A stretch of 21,663 bases of DNA from Campylobacteraceae bacterium (GCA_031259875.1 JAIRKW010000176.1:1-21663), one strand, 5' to 3'; positions 1 to 7,739 are shown, numbered from the stretch's first letter. Numbers and translations are program-made. Notes: generated by a model not told the origin, from the sequence alone.

Positions 1-68
1 TTTTCATCATCGCTAAAACGGATTTTATTAATAGCCGCTTTGAAAGAGTCCGTCAAAACATCAAACAC
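1..68 (-). CDS. ffh: Signal recognition particle protein Ffh, 5' end only (cut by window edge)
   Basis: Only the first 22 codons plus two bases are present. They read VFDVLTDSFKAAINKIRFSD and continue DE, with the first V being the GTG start. This matches the N-domain start of Ffh in Campylobacterota (MF..L.D.F..A.NKIRF.DDE). Ffh is the GTPase that binds 4.5S RNA and delivers nascent membrane proteins to the FtsY/SecYEG pathway. The GTG at 68-66 has a clear Shine-Dalgarno TAGGAG at 80-75 with a 6-base gap, and no in-frame ATG lies nearby. In C. jejuni ffh also follows the pseudouridine synthase/waaA cluster. The GTPase motifs lie outside the window, so the call rests on the N-terminal match and on synteny. 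Confidence 0.85.
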   Translation of the reverse strand, partial: MFDVLTDSFKAAINKIRFSDDE

Positions 69-307
69 TTTTTTCTCCTAAATGATATTTTTACACCAAA
101 AAAACGCAATAATACAAAAATGATGCTTTAAACTCAATTAAACCTTAAAAAGGTTTTCTTTAAGAGTGGCAAATAGCGATAAAATTCCTTTATCAACATC
201 ATCATCTCTATGTTCAAACAATAAGCATTCATTTTGCATAACCTGTGACGGCGCATGTTATTTTCAGTACAAATGAAAAATCAATATTATTGACAAATGA
301 TAAAAGC
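69..307. other. Intergenic region upstream of ffh
   Basis: This is the longest gene-free stretch in the window, about 240 bases. Read on the minus strand it holds, in order: a short palindrome TCAATATTATTGA (293-281) followed by TTTTT, possibly a weak terminator for the pseudouridine synthase operon; a 33-codon open frame (239-138) with no good ribosome site; an AAACCT/AGGTTT inverted repeat (140-156); a -10-like TATTAT (114-109); and the ffh Shine-Dalgarno (80-75). I see no tRNA or known RNA motif. It most likely ends one transcription unit and starts the ffh unit. Confidence 0.5.
109..114 (-). promoter_or_regulatory. Putative -10 box (TATTAT) for ffh
   Basis: TATTAT sits after a T-rich run on the minus strand, about 40 bases before the ffh GTG start. 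Campylobacterota sigma-70 promoters typically have a good -10 box and a T-rich upstream element in place of a strong -35. No convincing -35 is visible. The box is one mismatch from consensus, so this is a candidate only. Confidence 0.35.
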
Positions 308-1051
308 TTAAGAGTTTTTGCCAAAATTTGCAAATTCCTGCGGCAAAGACGACTCAAAACTATATCCTAAAAGCTCAATTTTCCAAGCATGAAGCATTAT
401 CCTCGCCGCCGGTTTGCCACCATACTTTTCATCTCCAAGCACAGAAAAACCAATACTTTTTAAATGGGCTCTTATTTGATGCGTTTTGCCCGTTTCTATG
501 CTTACCTCAACTAAAGAGTTTTTACCTGCAACAAGTTTTGGCTCCACTAAAGTTATGGCATTTTGTCCACTCTTGGCACTCTTAGCATACGCTCCGCTTT
601 TCGTTTTAATGATTTGCAAAGGAGTATCTATACGGCATGGCTCAACAAATTTGCCGCTAACTATAGCAAGATAAGTTTTTTTAACTTTTTCAGCTCTAAA
701 AGCGGCTATTACTTTTTTTGTAAACTCTTCATTTTTACTTAAAAGAAGTACTCCGCTTGTCTCTTTATCGAGCCTGTGCAAAAGCGTAAGCTTGAAATTT
801 TCGCTTATCTCCTCGGCTGTCAGAAACGGCGGTTTATCCACAGCCATTATGTTATCATCTTCAAAAATGACAGTCGGCTTTTTTAGTTTATTGACTTTAA
901 AATTAGTACCTGCTTTTATATCAGCTCTTGCAACCAATACCTTTTTGCCTGCCGCATATACAACGCCCCTATCTATCAACTCTTTTGCCGCACGGTTGCT
1001 GATACCCTCCTGAATAGCTAAAAGCTTATATGCTTTGTCGGTTGGCGTCAT
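308..1051 (-). CDS. RluA-family 23S/tRNA pseudouridine synthase
   Basis: This 247-residue protein belongs to the RluA family, which isomerises uridine to pseudouridine in structured RNA. An S4-like RNA-binding region lies at about residues 1-50. The catalytic motif HRLDKETSG is at 92-100, with Asp95 the expected nucleophile. KTHQIRAHL near residue 190 and a C-terminal LHAW block are also typical. The start ATG overlaps the waaA stop (ATGA), and AAGGAG sits 5 bases upstream inside waaA, so the two genes look translationally coupled. The counterpart in H. pylori is HP0956, also next to waaA. The exact target (RluC, RluD or TruC type) cannot be read from the sequence, so no symbol is given. Confidence 0.93.
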   Translation of the reverse strand: MTPTDKAYKLLAIQEGISNRAAKELIDRGVVYAAGKKVLVARADIKAGTNFKVNKLKKPTVIFEDDNIMAVDKPPFLTAEEISENFKLTLLHRLDKETSGVLLLSKNEEFTKKVIAAFRAEKVKKTYLAIVSGKFVEPCRIDTPLQIIKTKSGAYAKSAKSGQNAITLVEPKLVAGKNSLVEVSIETGKTHQIRAHLKSIGFSVLGDEKYGGKPAARIMLHAWKIELLGYSFESSLPQEFANFGKNS

Positions 1052-2238
1052 TGTATCTCCTTTTGTTCGGACAGAATGCTTTTGATTATATCGCCGCCAT
1101 TTTCCAAATGCGTCGTTGAAGTCTTCGGCAGTTTACCACTAAGCGTAGAGGCTATCTCTTTTATATCACAAATAACAATTCCTTTAACTTTCGAGTATAA
1201 CTCTTTTTGATTGAAGAAAAATTTTCCAGAAACGATAGAGTTGTTAAATGCCGACGGTTCCAAAGGATTATGCCCGCCGACACCTTCTATAAACGAACCG
1301 CCTAAAATCGTTATATCAGTTACAGCGTAGATATTAATAAGTTCACCCATTGTGTCGCACAGCAATACATCATTTTGTCCGTTGAATCCCTCTTTGGAAA
1401 ACCTGCCGCATGTCTTGCCATTAGTATTTGCCCACGACTGCAACAATTTATGCACAGCTTCAAACCGTTCCGGATGACGTGGCGCTACGATAATCAACAT
1501 ATTAGACAAATCAACGGAAGACAATTGTTCTAAAATCGCCGCCTCTTCACCTATATGCGTACTAGCTAAAGTTATGACTTTTTTATATATATTATTGGCC
1601 TTATAGCATTTCGTTACTTTTGGCAAAAGCAGACTTTTTATATTGCCGGATACTTTTATATTGTGCGCACCAAGCGATAAAAGCCGCTTTTTATCTGTTT
1701 GACTTTGAGCGTAAATCTCATCTACAAATGAAAACAGTATCTTATAAAACCAGCTGAATTTTTTGTAACGGTAATATGACCTATCCGAAATCCTCGCATT
1801 TATAAGTATAGTCTTTATACCTCTTCTTTTTGCAGTAAAAAAGAGCATAGGCCAAAGTTCTGCTTCAGTTACGACAAGAGTACGCTGTTTTTTTATCCAA
1901 AACGGCAGAAATATTTCATACGGCAAAAACCGCACATTTTCACCTTTACATATCTGACAAGCTTTATCAAAGCCTGTTTTAGTAATAACGCTAATATTTA
2001 CATTATTACCTTCAAGAGCGTATATCAGTGGAGTCAGCGATGTAACCTCACCGTAACTGCACGCGTGAAACCAGACAGATTTTTCATCTTTGAAAGAGGG
2101 ATTTTTGTAAAGAAAAAAACGAGACGGCACAGAACGCCTGTATTTCTTTACAAGACATATCAAAAGCGAAATTGGCAATGCTGCAATATAGAGCAATCCC
2201 AACACCGTAAAATAAAAATATATAAAAAAAAGCTTCAT
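1048..2238 (-). CDS. waaA: 3-deoxy-D-manno-octulosonic acid (Kdo) transferase WaaA
   Basis: This GT-B glycosyltransferase adds Kdo from CMP-Kdo to the lipid A precursor, the first step of LPS core assembly on the inner face of the cytoplasmic membrane. An N-terminal membrane segment spans about residues 4-30. The acceptor-domain motif HACSYGEV (58-65) contains Glu64, the likely catalytic base. The donor half has STHIGEE (226-232), APRHPERF (252-259) and the Kdo-transferase signature GGSFIEGVGGHNPLEP (313-328). At 396 residues it is a normal length. The ATG shares one base with the upstream zinc-ribbon gene stop (TAATG). Whether it adds one or two Kdo residues cannot be told from the sequence. 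Confidence 0.96.
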   Translation of the reverse strand: MKLFFIYFYFTVLGLLYIAALPISLLICLVKKYRRSVPSRFFLYKNPSFKDEKSVWFHACSYGEVTSLTPLIYALEGNNVNISVITKTGFDKACQICKGENVRFLPYEIFLPFWIKKQRTLVVTEAELWPMLFFTAKRRGIKTILINARISDRSYYRYKKFSWFYKILFSFVDEIYAQSQTDKKRLLSLGAHNIKVSGNIKSLLLPKVTKCYKANNIYKKVITLASTHIGEEAAILEQLSSVDLSNMLIIVAPRHPERFEAVHKLLQSWANTNGKTCGRFSKEGFNGQNDVLLCDTMGELINIYAVTDITILGGSFIEGVGGHNPLEPSAFNNSIVSGKFFFNQKELYSKVKGIVICDIKEIASTLSGKLPKTSTTHLENGGDIIKSILSEQKEIQ

Positions 2239-2951
2239 TAATTTTGTGCAGCTTCCTTATATAAAATACGTCCGCAATGAGGGCAGGTAATAATATCTTC
2301 ACTTGCCGCAACAAGTGCATTTGTTTTATCATTTATACGCATAAAGCAACCATAACATGCCTGTTTTCTTACAGGAACAACCGCACTGTTATGCGCCCAT
2401 TTTCTAATTTTTTCATAAAATGAGAGTATTTTAGGACTCATTGCGCTTACAATCTCATTCTTTTTAGCGTATGCTGTCTCCATCTCTTCTTTTATTGCTT
2501 CACGCTCTTTTCCGATGTTAACATTAAGCTCCTCAGCATCTTTTTGAAGCTGTAAATACAACTCTTTGGCTTTTACTTTTTCGCCTTCTTTCAGTTCTAT
2601 TATTTTTTCAAGCCGCGCTATCTCTTCATTTGCAAAATTGCAATGTTCTTTTGCCAACTCTTCCTCAAGCTGTAATGCTTTGAGTTCTTTTTCATTTTTA
2701 ACGGCAGAGGTTTTCTTACTGATACCTTTTAACTTTTCGGATAATTCAGATAAAAGAGTCTCATTTTTAGCCTTTTTAACTTTAGCCTCCTTTATCTCTG
2801 CCTCTAACAAATCAACACTGTCATTTGCATTTTTAGCTTTTTCAAAAGCAACGCTGACACTTTTCTCTATCTTTTGGACTCTCGGCTCAAAAGCATCAAT
2901 TTCTTTGTTTATTTCAGCAAGTTTTACAAGCTGATTTAGATATTTATTCAT
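2238..2951 (-). CDS. flgZ: FlgZ/HP0958-type coiled-coil zinc-ribbon protein
   Basis: The 237-residue product has a long charged coiled coil (about residues 10-170) and a C4 zinc ribbon formed by Cys199, Cys202, Cys223 and Cys226 (CYGC and CPHC). This layout and sequence match H. pylori HP0958 (FlgZ), which stabilises RpoN (sigma-54) and binds flagellin mRNA, linking it to flagellar gene expression. The frame opens 16 codons earlier at 2999, inside the nif3-like gene. I chose the ATG at 2951 because AAGGA lies 9 bases upstream and the family begins at this point (MNKYLNQLVKLAEINKEI). No flagellar gene lies nearby; in H. pylori the gene sits in this same non-flagellar cluster. The flagellar role is transferred from Helicobacter. 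Confidence 0.85.
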   Translation of the reverse strand: MNKYLNQLVKLAEINKEIDAFEPRVQKIEKSVSVAFEKAKNANDSVDLLEAEIKEAKVKKAKNETLLSELSEKLKGISKKTSAVKNEKELKALQLEEELAKEHCNFANEEIARLEKIIELKEGEKVKAKELYLQLQKDAEELNVNIGKEREAIKEEMETAYAKKNEIVSAMSPKILSFYEKIRKWAHNSAVVPVRKQACYGCFMRINDKTNALVAASEDIITCPHCGRILYKEAAQN

Positions 2952-2973
2952 AATCTTTTTGTCCTTAAAATTT

Positions 2974-3708
2974 TTACTTTTTTGAATGGAAATATTCAAA
3001 TGGGTTTTTAGAATCTGTTATTATAACTTTTAATGGAAAATTTTTCAAATGCTCCAGCAAAATGCTTGCAAAATAGCGTTCACTTTCAAAATGCCCGATA
3101 TCTATCAGACTTAAGCCGTTCTCTTTTGCCGCAACGGCACTGTGATACTTCAAATCGCCGCTGATAAAGCAATCCGCTTCTACCTGCTCTATCAAATCTC
3201 CTCCAGAACCTGTACAAAGAGCCACTCTTTTGATTTTTTCAGTGCTTTTTACTATTTTTAGGATTTGTACGTCAAGTTTTTTTGAAATTAACAAACACAA
3301 CTCGTCAAAACTCATATTTGTATCAAAATAGCAAATATAATCACTGCTATTAACAACTTTTTGCTGCAAAACTTGTTCTGCTACGTATCTGTTAAGATGT
3401 GTTTTATCTATGTTTGTATGCATAGCCAAAGCCGCACACTCCTTTTGTGCAAGAATTTTGATGATATTGGCAGGATATTTCGTAAAATCAAGTACTTTAA
3501 AAGCATTAAATATCAATGGATGGTGCGTGATAAAAAGTGTTTTATCAGGTGCATTTCGTATAACTTCGCTGTCAAGCTCAAGGCTAAGACAAATGCACTC
3601 AACCTCATCGCTCATTGAGCCTACGATAAGCCCGCTATTGTCCCACTTTTCTTGCAGTTCAAACGGACTTAAGCCATCCAAAAACTTGTAGATTTTCTCA
3701 ATTTTCAT
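2974..3708 (-). CDS. NIF3/YbgI-family dinuclear metal-binding protein
   Basis: This 244-residue protein belongs to the NIF3-like family, often annotated as GTP cyclohydrolase 1 type 2. Expected metal ligands are visible: THHPLIF with His62-His63, HTNID with His97 and Asp101, and DIGHFESE with His206 and Glu210 near the C-terminus. The family forms a ring-shaped oligomer holding two metal ions per subunit, and its physiological substrate is still unclear in most bacteria. The length fits the short form without a central insert. The start overlaps the glyQ stop by 11 bases, so translation is probably coupled. H. pylori HP0959 occupies the same place between glyQ and the zinc-ribbon gene. Confidence 0.92.
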   Translation of the reverse strand: MKIEKIYKFLDGLSPFELQEKWDNSGLIVGSMSDEVECICLSLELDSEVIRNAPDKTLFITHHPLIFNAFKVLDFTKYPANIIKILAQKECAALAMHTNIDKTHLNRYVAEQVLQQKVVNSSDYICYFDTNMSFDELCLLISKKLDVQILKIVKSTEKIKRVALCTGSGGDLIEQVEADCFISGDLKYHSAVAAKENGLSLIDIGHFESERYFASILLEHLKNFPLKVIITDSKNPFEYFHSKK

Positions 3709-4561
3709 TAATTATCTCTTGATATTTTAAAGCACACCCTTTGGCTAATTCGCGGATTTTTAAAATGTAGTTTTGCCGCTCTGTTACCGATATGGCTCTT
3801 CTTGCATCCAAAACATTGAACGTATGTGAAGCAGTAAGGCAGTAATCATACGCCGGAAGCGGCAGATTTGCGTCAAGGCAGCGTTTGCACTCATTTTGCA
3901 CTGCTTCAAACTGCGCAAAAAGCATATTCGTATCAGCTATCTCAAAATTATATTTACTAAACTCATATTCGCTCTCATAGTGCACATCGCGGTAAGTTGT
4001 AGTACCGTGTTCGTTCGAATTCCATACTATATCATACACCGAATCAACCTCTTGCAGATACATAGCCAGCCTCTCGACACCGTAAGTTATTTCAACTGGT
4101 ATCGGATTGCATGGTATACCGGCAACTTGTTGAAAATAGGTAAACTGCGTTATCTCCATACCATCAAGCCACACTTCCCAGCCAAGTCCCCACGCGCCTA
4201 AAGTCGGGGATTCCCAGTTATCTTCTACAAACCGTATATCATGTTTTTTTGTCTCAAGTCCCAAAGCTTCCAAACTTTTTAAATACAGAGCCTGTATACC
4301 GTCCGGACTTGGTTTAATAATGACTTGAAATTGATAATAACTGCCCAAGCGGTTCGGATTTTCTCCATATCTTCCGTCTGTCGGACGGCGGCTTGGCGCA
4401 ACATAAGCGGCAGACCACGGTTTTTTACCGAGACTTTTTAAAAATGTAGCGTTATGAAAAGTACCGGCTCCTGCTGGAATATCGTAAGGCTGTATGATAT
4501 TGCAACCCTGTTTTTGCCAAAAATCCTGCAAAGCAAGCAATATTTCACTAAAAGTCATCAT
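3698..4561 (-). CDS. glyQ: Glycyl-tRNA synthetase alpha subunit
   Basis: This is the catalytic alpha subunit of the alpha2-beta2 bacterial glycyl-tRNA synthetase, a class II enzyme that charges tRNA-Gly. At 287 residues it has the normal length. The family block GCNIIQPYDIPAGAGTFHNA lies near residues 19-38, followed by AAYVAPSRRPTDGRYGENPN and YYQFQVIIKPSP. The start codon is one of two adjacent ATGs. The first overlaps the purE stop (ATGA), and AAGG lies 7 bases upstream of it. The beta subunit gene (glyS) is not in the window, which is usual in Campylobacterota, where the two are unlinked. Confidence 0.97.
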   Translation of the reverse strand: MMTFSEILLALQDFWQKQGCNIIQPYDIPAGAGTFHNATFLKSLGKKPWSAAYVAPSRRPTDGRYGENPNRLGSYYQFQVIIKPSPDGIQALYLKSLEALGLETKKHDIRFVEDNWESPTLGAWGLGWEVWLDGMEITQFTYFQQVAGIPCNPIPVEITYGVERLAMYLQEVDSVYDIVWNSNEHGTTTYRDVHYESEYEFSKYNFEIADTNMLFAQFEAVQNECKRCLDANLPLPAYDYCLTASHTFNVLDARRAISVTERQNYILKIRELAKGCALKYQEIINEN

Positions 4562-5076
4562 TGTACGCCTTCTTTATCGCCGCTTATCAATACTTCTATC
4601 TCTTTAGAATCATTTTCTACCTGCTTGGCTTTTTTCAGCCTGTCTTCGTTAAGTTTGACGGCAAGTTCTTCATCGCTCACGCTCAAAATCTGCATTGCAA
4701 GATAGGCACTGTTTACCGCACCCGTTTTGCCTATCGCTACTGTTGCTACAGGCATACCTGAAGGCATTTGTACTGTTGATAAAAGCGCATCCATACCATT
4801 AAGCGCAGAGGCTGCCATAGGAACACCGATAACCGGCTTAGTAGTGATAGCAGCTATCGCACCGGCTAAATGTGCAGCCATCCCTGCTGCTGCTATAAAC
4901 AACTGTGCTCCTCTTTGTTCAGCACTTTTTACATAAATTTTGGTTCTCTCTACACTTCTGTGCGCTGATGAAATGATAAGCTCATATTTGACGCCGAATT
5001 TCTCAAGCGTATTGGCACACTCGCTCATAACGTCATAATCGCTCTTACTTCCTATAACGATAGAAACAAATTTCAT
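4558..5076 (-). CDS. purE: N5-carboxyaminoimidazole ribonucleotide mutase PurE
   Basis: PurE converts N5-CAIR to CAIR in de novo purine synthesis. The class I signature is complete: VIGSKSDYDVM at the N-terminus, SAHRS, FIAAAGMAAHLAGAIAA, GVPM and the MPSGMPVATVAI block. The mature frame is 172 residues. A GTG at 5085 would add three residues, but it overlaps the Shine-Dalgarno AAGGAG, which sits 8 bases upstream of the ATG at 5076, so 5076 is the real start. PurK, which makes its substrate, is not in the window. The gene leads the operon purE-glyQ-nif3-flgZ-waaA-pseudouridine synthase, all overlapping or tightly spaced. The last 25 or so residues are charged and variable. Confidence 0.96.
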   Translation of the reverse strand: MKFVSIVIGSKSDYDVMSECANTLEKFGVKYELIISSAHRSVERTKIYVKSAEQRGAQLFIAAAGMAAHLAGAIAAITTKPVIGVPMAASALNGMDALLSTVQMPSGMPVATVAIGKTGAVNSAYLAMQILSVSDEELAVKLNEDRLKKAKQVENDSKEIEVLISGDKEGVQ

Positions 5077-5145
5077 CTGTTTCACTCCTTAAATTTTTTC
5101 GCAAACTATTATTGTATCCAAAGATACTAAAAATATTATTGTACT
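5077..5145 (-). promoter_or_regulatory. Leader/promoter region of the purE operon with tandem TACAATAATA repeats
   Basis: The 69 bases between the U32 stop and purE hold two perfect copies of TACAATAATA on the minus strand (5143-5134 and 5116-5107), 27 bases apart. Each contains a -10-like TACAAT. A small hairpin (GTATC, loop of 4, GATAC; 5127-5114) lies between and partly within them. AAGGAG precedes the start. Two tandem promoters for purE and the genes after it are plausible. No -35 is obvious and no U-tract terminator separates U32 from purE, so read-through is also possible. Confidence 0.4.
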
Positions 5146-6399
5146 TCAAATCTCTTTTCTGAAAAATGTAAAAGGCGGTAATGATGAAGGTAAAAGTATA
5201 TCGTTTGTATTGCCGCTGTGGACAGATTCGTAAACTTTGCCGCTTAGATTCACAAGCTCATTAAAGCGTATTTTCCATATACCCTCTTCCGACCAAATTT
5301 TACCCTTTTCGTTATCGCATGCTATAAGTACAGCATATGTCAAAATATCATAAACTACGCCTGTCTCGACTTTATCTTTTGCCTTAAAACTAATTCCGTC
5401 TTCATTCACTTCACCGTAAACTTGATGAGTACCGACTAAAAGTGTAGATGTTGTATTTTGTGTATCAGTGCGTTCAAACGGACGCTGCACCAGATATCCT
5501 TCGCTAAAACCTCTGTTTTTAATGCTATGCAACTCTTTCTTATAAATATCGGTCTGAAATTTACCTTCATAAAAGTCATCTATAGCATGCCTGTATGCAT
5601 TAGCTGTGGCTGCGGCATAGTATGGGCTTTTTGTGCGTCCTTCAATTTTTAAAGCGTCTGCAACTCCGCTTTTTAAAATTTCATCCAAATAATTTATGAG
5701 ATTTAAATCTTTTGCATTAAATATGTATGTTCCCTCATCTGCCGACTGTTCTACTCTAAAAAGCGTACCACTCTCCTCATTTTTAGCGTAAAGCGTATAA
5801 GCAAATCTACAATCGTTTGCACAGCTTCCGCGATTGGGTACACGTCCGCTTTGCAAAGAACTAATCAGGCATCTGCCGCTGTATGCAAAACACATTGAAC
5901 CATGCACAAACACCTCTATCTCAAGATCCGGCAGTCTTTTTTTAAATTCTTTGAGGTCACCCAAACTCACTTCACGTGCTGCTACTATGCGTTTAATTCC
6001 CATTTCATAGTAAATTTCAGCGTCTAGGTAATTCAAAACATTCGCCTGTGTAGACAAATGCAGTGGTATATGAGGTGCTATTTTTTTTGCTAATTTTATA
6101 ACCCCTGGAGCAGCAATAATAAAGGCATCCGGATTCATATCTGCCATATTTTCTATATGTTTTTCAAGCAGTTTAAGCTGTGAATTGAAAGGAAAACCGT
6201 TTATCGTTACATATATCTTTTTACCGCATTTGTGCGTGTAATCAACTGCTTCTTTAAAACTTTCATATGTAAACTCTTTTCCTGAACGAATACGCAAAGA
6301 AAAGTGACTTACGCCGCCGTAAACCGCATCCGCACCGTAAGCAAGAGCTATTTTTAATTTCTCAAAATTTCCTGCCGGAGACAAAAGCTCACTTCTCAC
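5146..6399 (-). CDS. Peptidase U32 family protein, TrhP/YegQ/PrtC-like (tRNA uridine hydroxylation)
   Basis: This 417-residue protein has the U32 TIM-barrel start (ELLSPAGNFEKLKIALAYGA) and the signature block EVFVHGSMCFAYSGRC. Cys170, Cys177, Cys193 and Cys197 (MCFAYSGRC and SCANDCR) match the cysteine pattern of E. coli TrhP (YegQ), where an iron-sulfur cluster is thought to be held. TrhP-type proteins act in prephenate-dependent formation of 5-hydroxyuridine at the wobble base of tRNAs. The older annotation is collagenase PrtC (H. pylori HP0169). The GTG start overlaps the upstream stop (GTGA), suggesting coupling to the coiled-coil gene. No strong Shine-Dalgarno is seen. The tRNA role is the better-supported modern assignment but is inferred from homology. 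Confidence 0.85.
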   Translation of the reverse strand: MRSELLSPAGNFEKLKIALAYGADAVYGGVSHFSLRIRSGKEFTYESFKEAVDYTHKCGKKIYVTINGFPFNSQLKLLEKHIENMADMNPDAFIIAAPGVIKLAKKIAPHIPLHLSTQANVLNYLDAEIYYEMGIKRIVAAREVSLGDLKEFKKRLPDLEIEVFVHGSMCFAYSGRCLISSLQSGRVPNRGSCANDCRFAYTLYAKNEESGTLFRVEQSADEGTYIFNAKDLNLINYLDEILKSGVADALKIEGRTKSPYYAAATANAYRHAIDDFYEGKFQTDIYKKELHSIKNRGFSEGYLVQRPFERTDTQNTTSTLLVGTHQVYGEVNEDGISFKAKDKVETGVVYDILTYAVLIACDNEKGKIWSEEGIWKIRFNELVNLSGKVYESVHSGNTNDILLPSSLPPFTFFRKEI

Positions 6400-6794
6400 T
6401 TTTTAACACCGTCTAAAAGTTTTTTTAAGCTATCAATATTATCTTTGTCCATATCGTCTATTTTATTTAAAATATCAACAACTATCCTGCGTGCACTTAT
6501 CTTCTCTTTAAGTATAATTTTTTGAGAATCCAGAGCAATTTTTTGAGCATTAAGCTTTGAGAATAAAATATCAAGAGTTTGAACACTTATATCAGCTTCA
6601 TTTTGCAAATATTTTGTGTAATTTTGCAATTCCTGCGCCTCTTTCAGAGCATTTGTGAATTGCTCAATATTTGGAAACTTTTTACTCAAAACTTCAAAAA
6701 GCTCTAATTGTTTGTGAGTAAAATTTTCAATTTCCGCAATCGAATTTTTGATGCCTTTAAGCTTCCTGTTTAGAACATCAAACTCCTTTTCCAT
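6396..6794 (-). CDS. Small coiled-coil protein of unknown function
   Basis: I do not recognise a characterised family. The 132-residue product is almost entirely helical and charged, rich in Lys, Glu, Ile and Leu. It has no signal peptide, membrane segment, cysteine pair or catalytic motif. The ATG has AAAGGA 6 bases upstream and a perfect -10 TATAAT about 33 bases upstream on the minus strand (6832-6827), so it looks like the first gene of a unit with the U32 gene (4-base GTGA overlap). In H. pylori and C. jejuni the gene next to U32 is the remote CheZ homologue (HP0170/Cj0700). This product is shorter and lacks the CheZ catalytic QD..xQ motif, so I do not call it CheZ. Confidence 0.75.
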   Translation of the reverse strand: MEKEFDVLNRKLKGIKNSIAEIENFTHKQLELFEVLSKKFPNIEQFTNALKEAQELQNYTKYLQNEADISVQTLDILFSKLNAQKIALDSQKIILKEKISARRIVVDILNKIDDMDKDNIDSLKKLLDGVKK

Positions 6795-6892
6795 AAAAAT
6801 TCCTTTGAACCTAAAAATTATGCGAAATTATATAAAAAATTATATATAATCCAACTTTATAATTACCGCAATACAAAAAATAAAGGTATTTA
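6795..6892. promoter_or_regulatory. Divergent promoter region between the coiled-coil/U32 unit and the histidinol phosphatase
   Basis: This 98-base AT-rich spacer holds a perfect minus-strand -10 (TATAAT, 6832-6827) and two plus-strand -10 boxes (TATAAT at 6845-6850 and at 6858-6863). The inner boxes are only 12 bases apart, so the two polymerases would compete. Shine-Dalgarno sequences AAAGGA (6806-6801, minus) and AAAGG (6882-6886, plus) serve the flanking genes. No -35 boxes are clear, as is usual in Campylobacterota. Confidence 0.55.
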
Positions 6893-7672
6893 GTGTTAGC
6901 AGACTTACACAACCACACCCCGCTTTGTAAACATGCCGATGGAACACCGGAAGATTATATAAAAAAGGCAATTTCGGCAGGGACGAAATATTTTGGTTTT
7001 TCAGACCATGCGCCAATGAAATTTGATGAAGAATACAGAATGGACTTTAGTCAAATACCGCTCTACGAAGCGATGATAAAGGAGGTAAAAGAGAGATTTT
7101 ATCCTGATATAGAGGTGTTTTTGGGATATGAGGTAGATTTTTTAGACTCACTTATCGATAAAAGAGTTTTGGAAAGAAAAGTGGATTATTTTATCGGTTC
7201 GGTACATTTTTTAGATAGATGGGGTTTTGACAATCCGGAATTTATCGGCGAATATCAAAATAAAAATATAGATGACATTTGGAAAGACTATTTTTGGGCT
7301 GTAGAAAATATGGCAAAAAGCGGTCTTTTTGATATTGCAGGACATATTGATTTGCTGAAAATATTTAAATATCTGCCTAAAACAGATATCAGAATCTTAT
7401 CCAAAAACGCTCTTAACGCAATAAAAAAAGCAGATATGACGATTGAGATAAATACATCCGGCTTTAGAAAACCGATAAACGAGCAGTACCCTTCACGCGC
7501 TATTTTAGAAACAGCGTGCGAACTTGATATACCGATAACTTTCGGTTCTGACGCGCATAAAGTAGAGCATATAGCGCACAAAAGTGAGGAAGCGGAAGCG
7601 TTGGCAAAAGAGTACGGATATAATAAATGTGCGATTTTTTCGCAAAGAGATAGGAGTTTGATTAAATTTTAA
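6893..7672 (+). CDS. hisK: PHP-family histidinol-phosphatase (HisK type)
   Basis: This 259-residue protein has the PHP metallophosphatase layout: DLHNHT with His6 and His8, CKHA with His14, SDHAP with Asp38-His39, GYEVDF, GSVHF, DIAGHIDLL and FGSDAH near the C-terminus. These supply the multi-metal active site. HisK-type enzymes dephosphorylate L-histidinol phosphate in histidine synthesis, in place of the HAD-type HisB domain. The start is GTG with AAAGG 6 bases upstream. It precedes glnA by 67 bases with no terminator seen. hisG lies elsewhere in the window on the other strand, so the his genes are scattered. Another PHP phosphoesterase function cannot be excluded. Confidence 0.85.
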   Translation: MLADLHNHTPLCKHADGTPEDYIKKAISAGTKYFGFSDHAPMKFDEEYRMDFSQIPLYEAMIKEVKERFYPDIEVFLGYEVDFLDSLIDKRVLERKVDYFIGSVHFLDRWGFDNPEFIGEYQNKNIDDIWKDYFWAVENMAKSGLFDIAGHIDLLKIFKYLPKTDIRILSKNALNAIKKADMTIEINTSGFRKPINEQYPSRAILETACELDIPITFGSDAHKVEHIAHKSEEAEALAKEYGYNKCAIFSQRDRSLIKF

Positions 7673-7706
7673 TCATTTTTAATATGGATTTTATACTGAT
7701 AACAAG

Positions 7707-7734
7707 TATAATGTCACAAAAATTTTATAAGGAG
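7707..7734 (+). promoter_or_regulatory. glnA promoter -10 and ribosome binding site
   Basis: A perfect TATAAT (7707-7712) lies in the 67-base gap before glnA, and AAGGAG (7729-7734) sits 5 bases before the ATG. A start site near 7719 would give a leader of about 20 bases. No sigma-54 type GG-N10-GC element is visible, so the gene does not look NtrC/RpoN-controlled. Confidence 0.6.
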
Positions 7735-7739
7735 CATTT

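Noticed and set aside
2952..2999. N-terminal extension of the FlgZ-like frame to 2999
   Set aside because: It overlaps the nif3-like gene, lacks a ribosome site, and family members start at the downstream Met, which has AAGGA upstream.
5077..5085. GTG start for purE at 5085
   Set aside because: The GTG overlaps AAGGAG, which is correctly spaced for the ATG at 5076.
6396..6794. Calling the coiled-coil gene cheZ from its position
   Set aside because: It is about half the length of the Helicobacter protein and lacks the catalytic QD..xQ motif.
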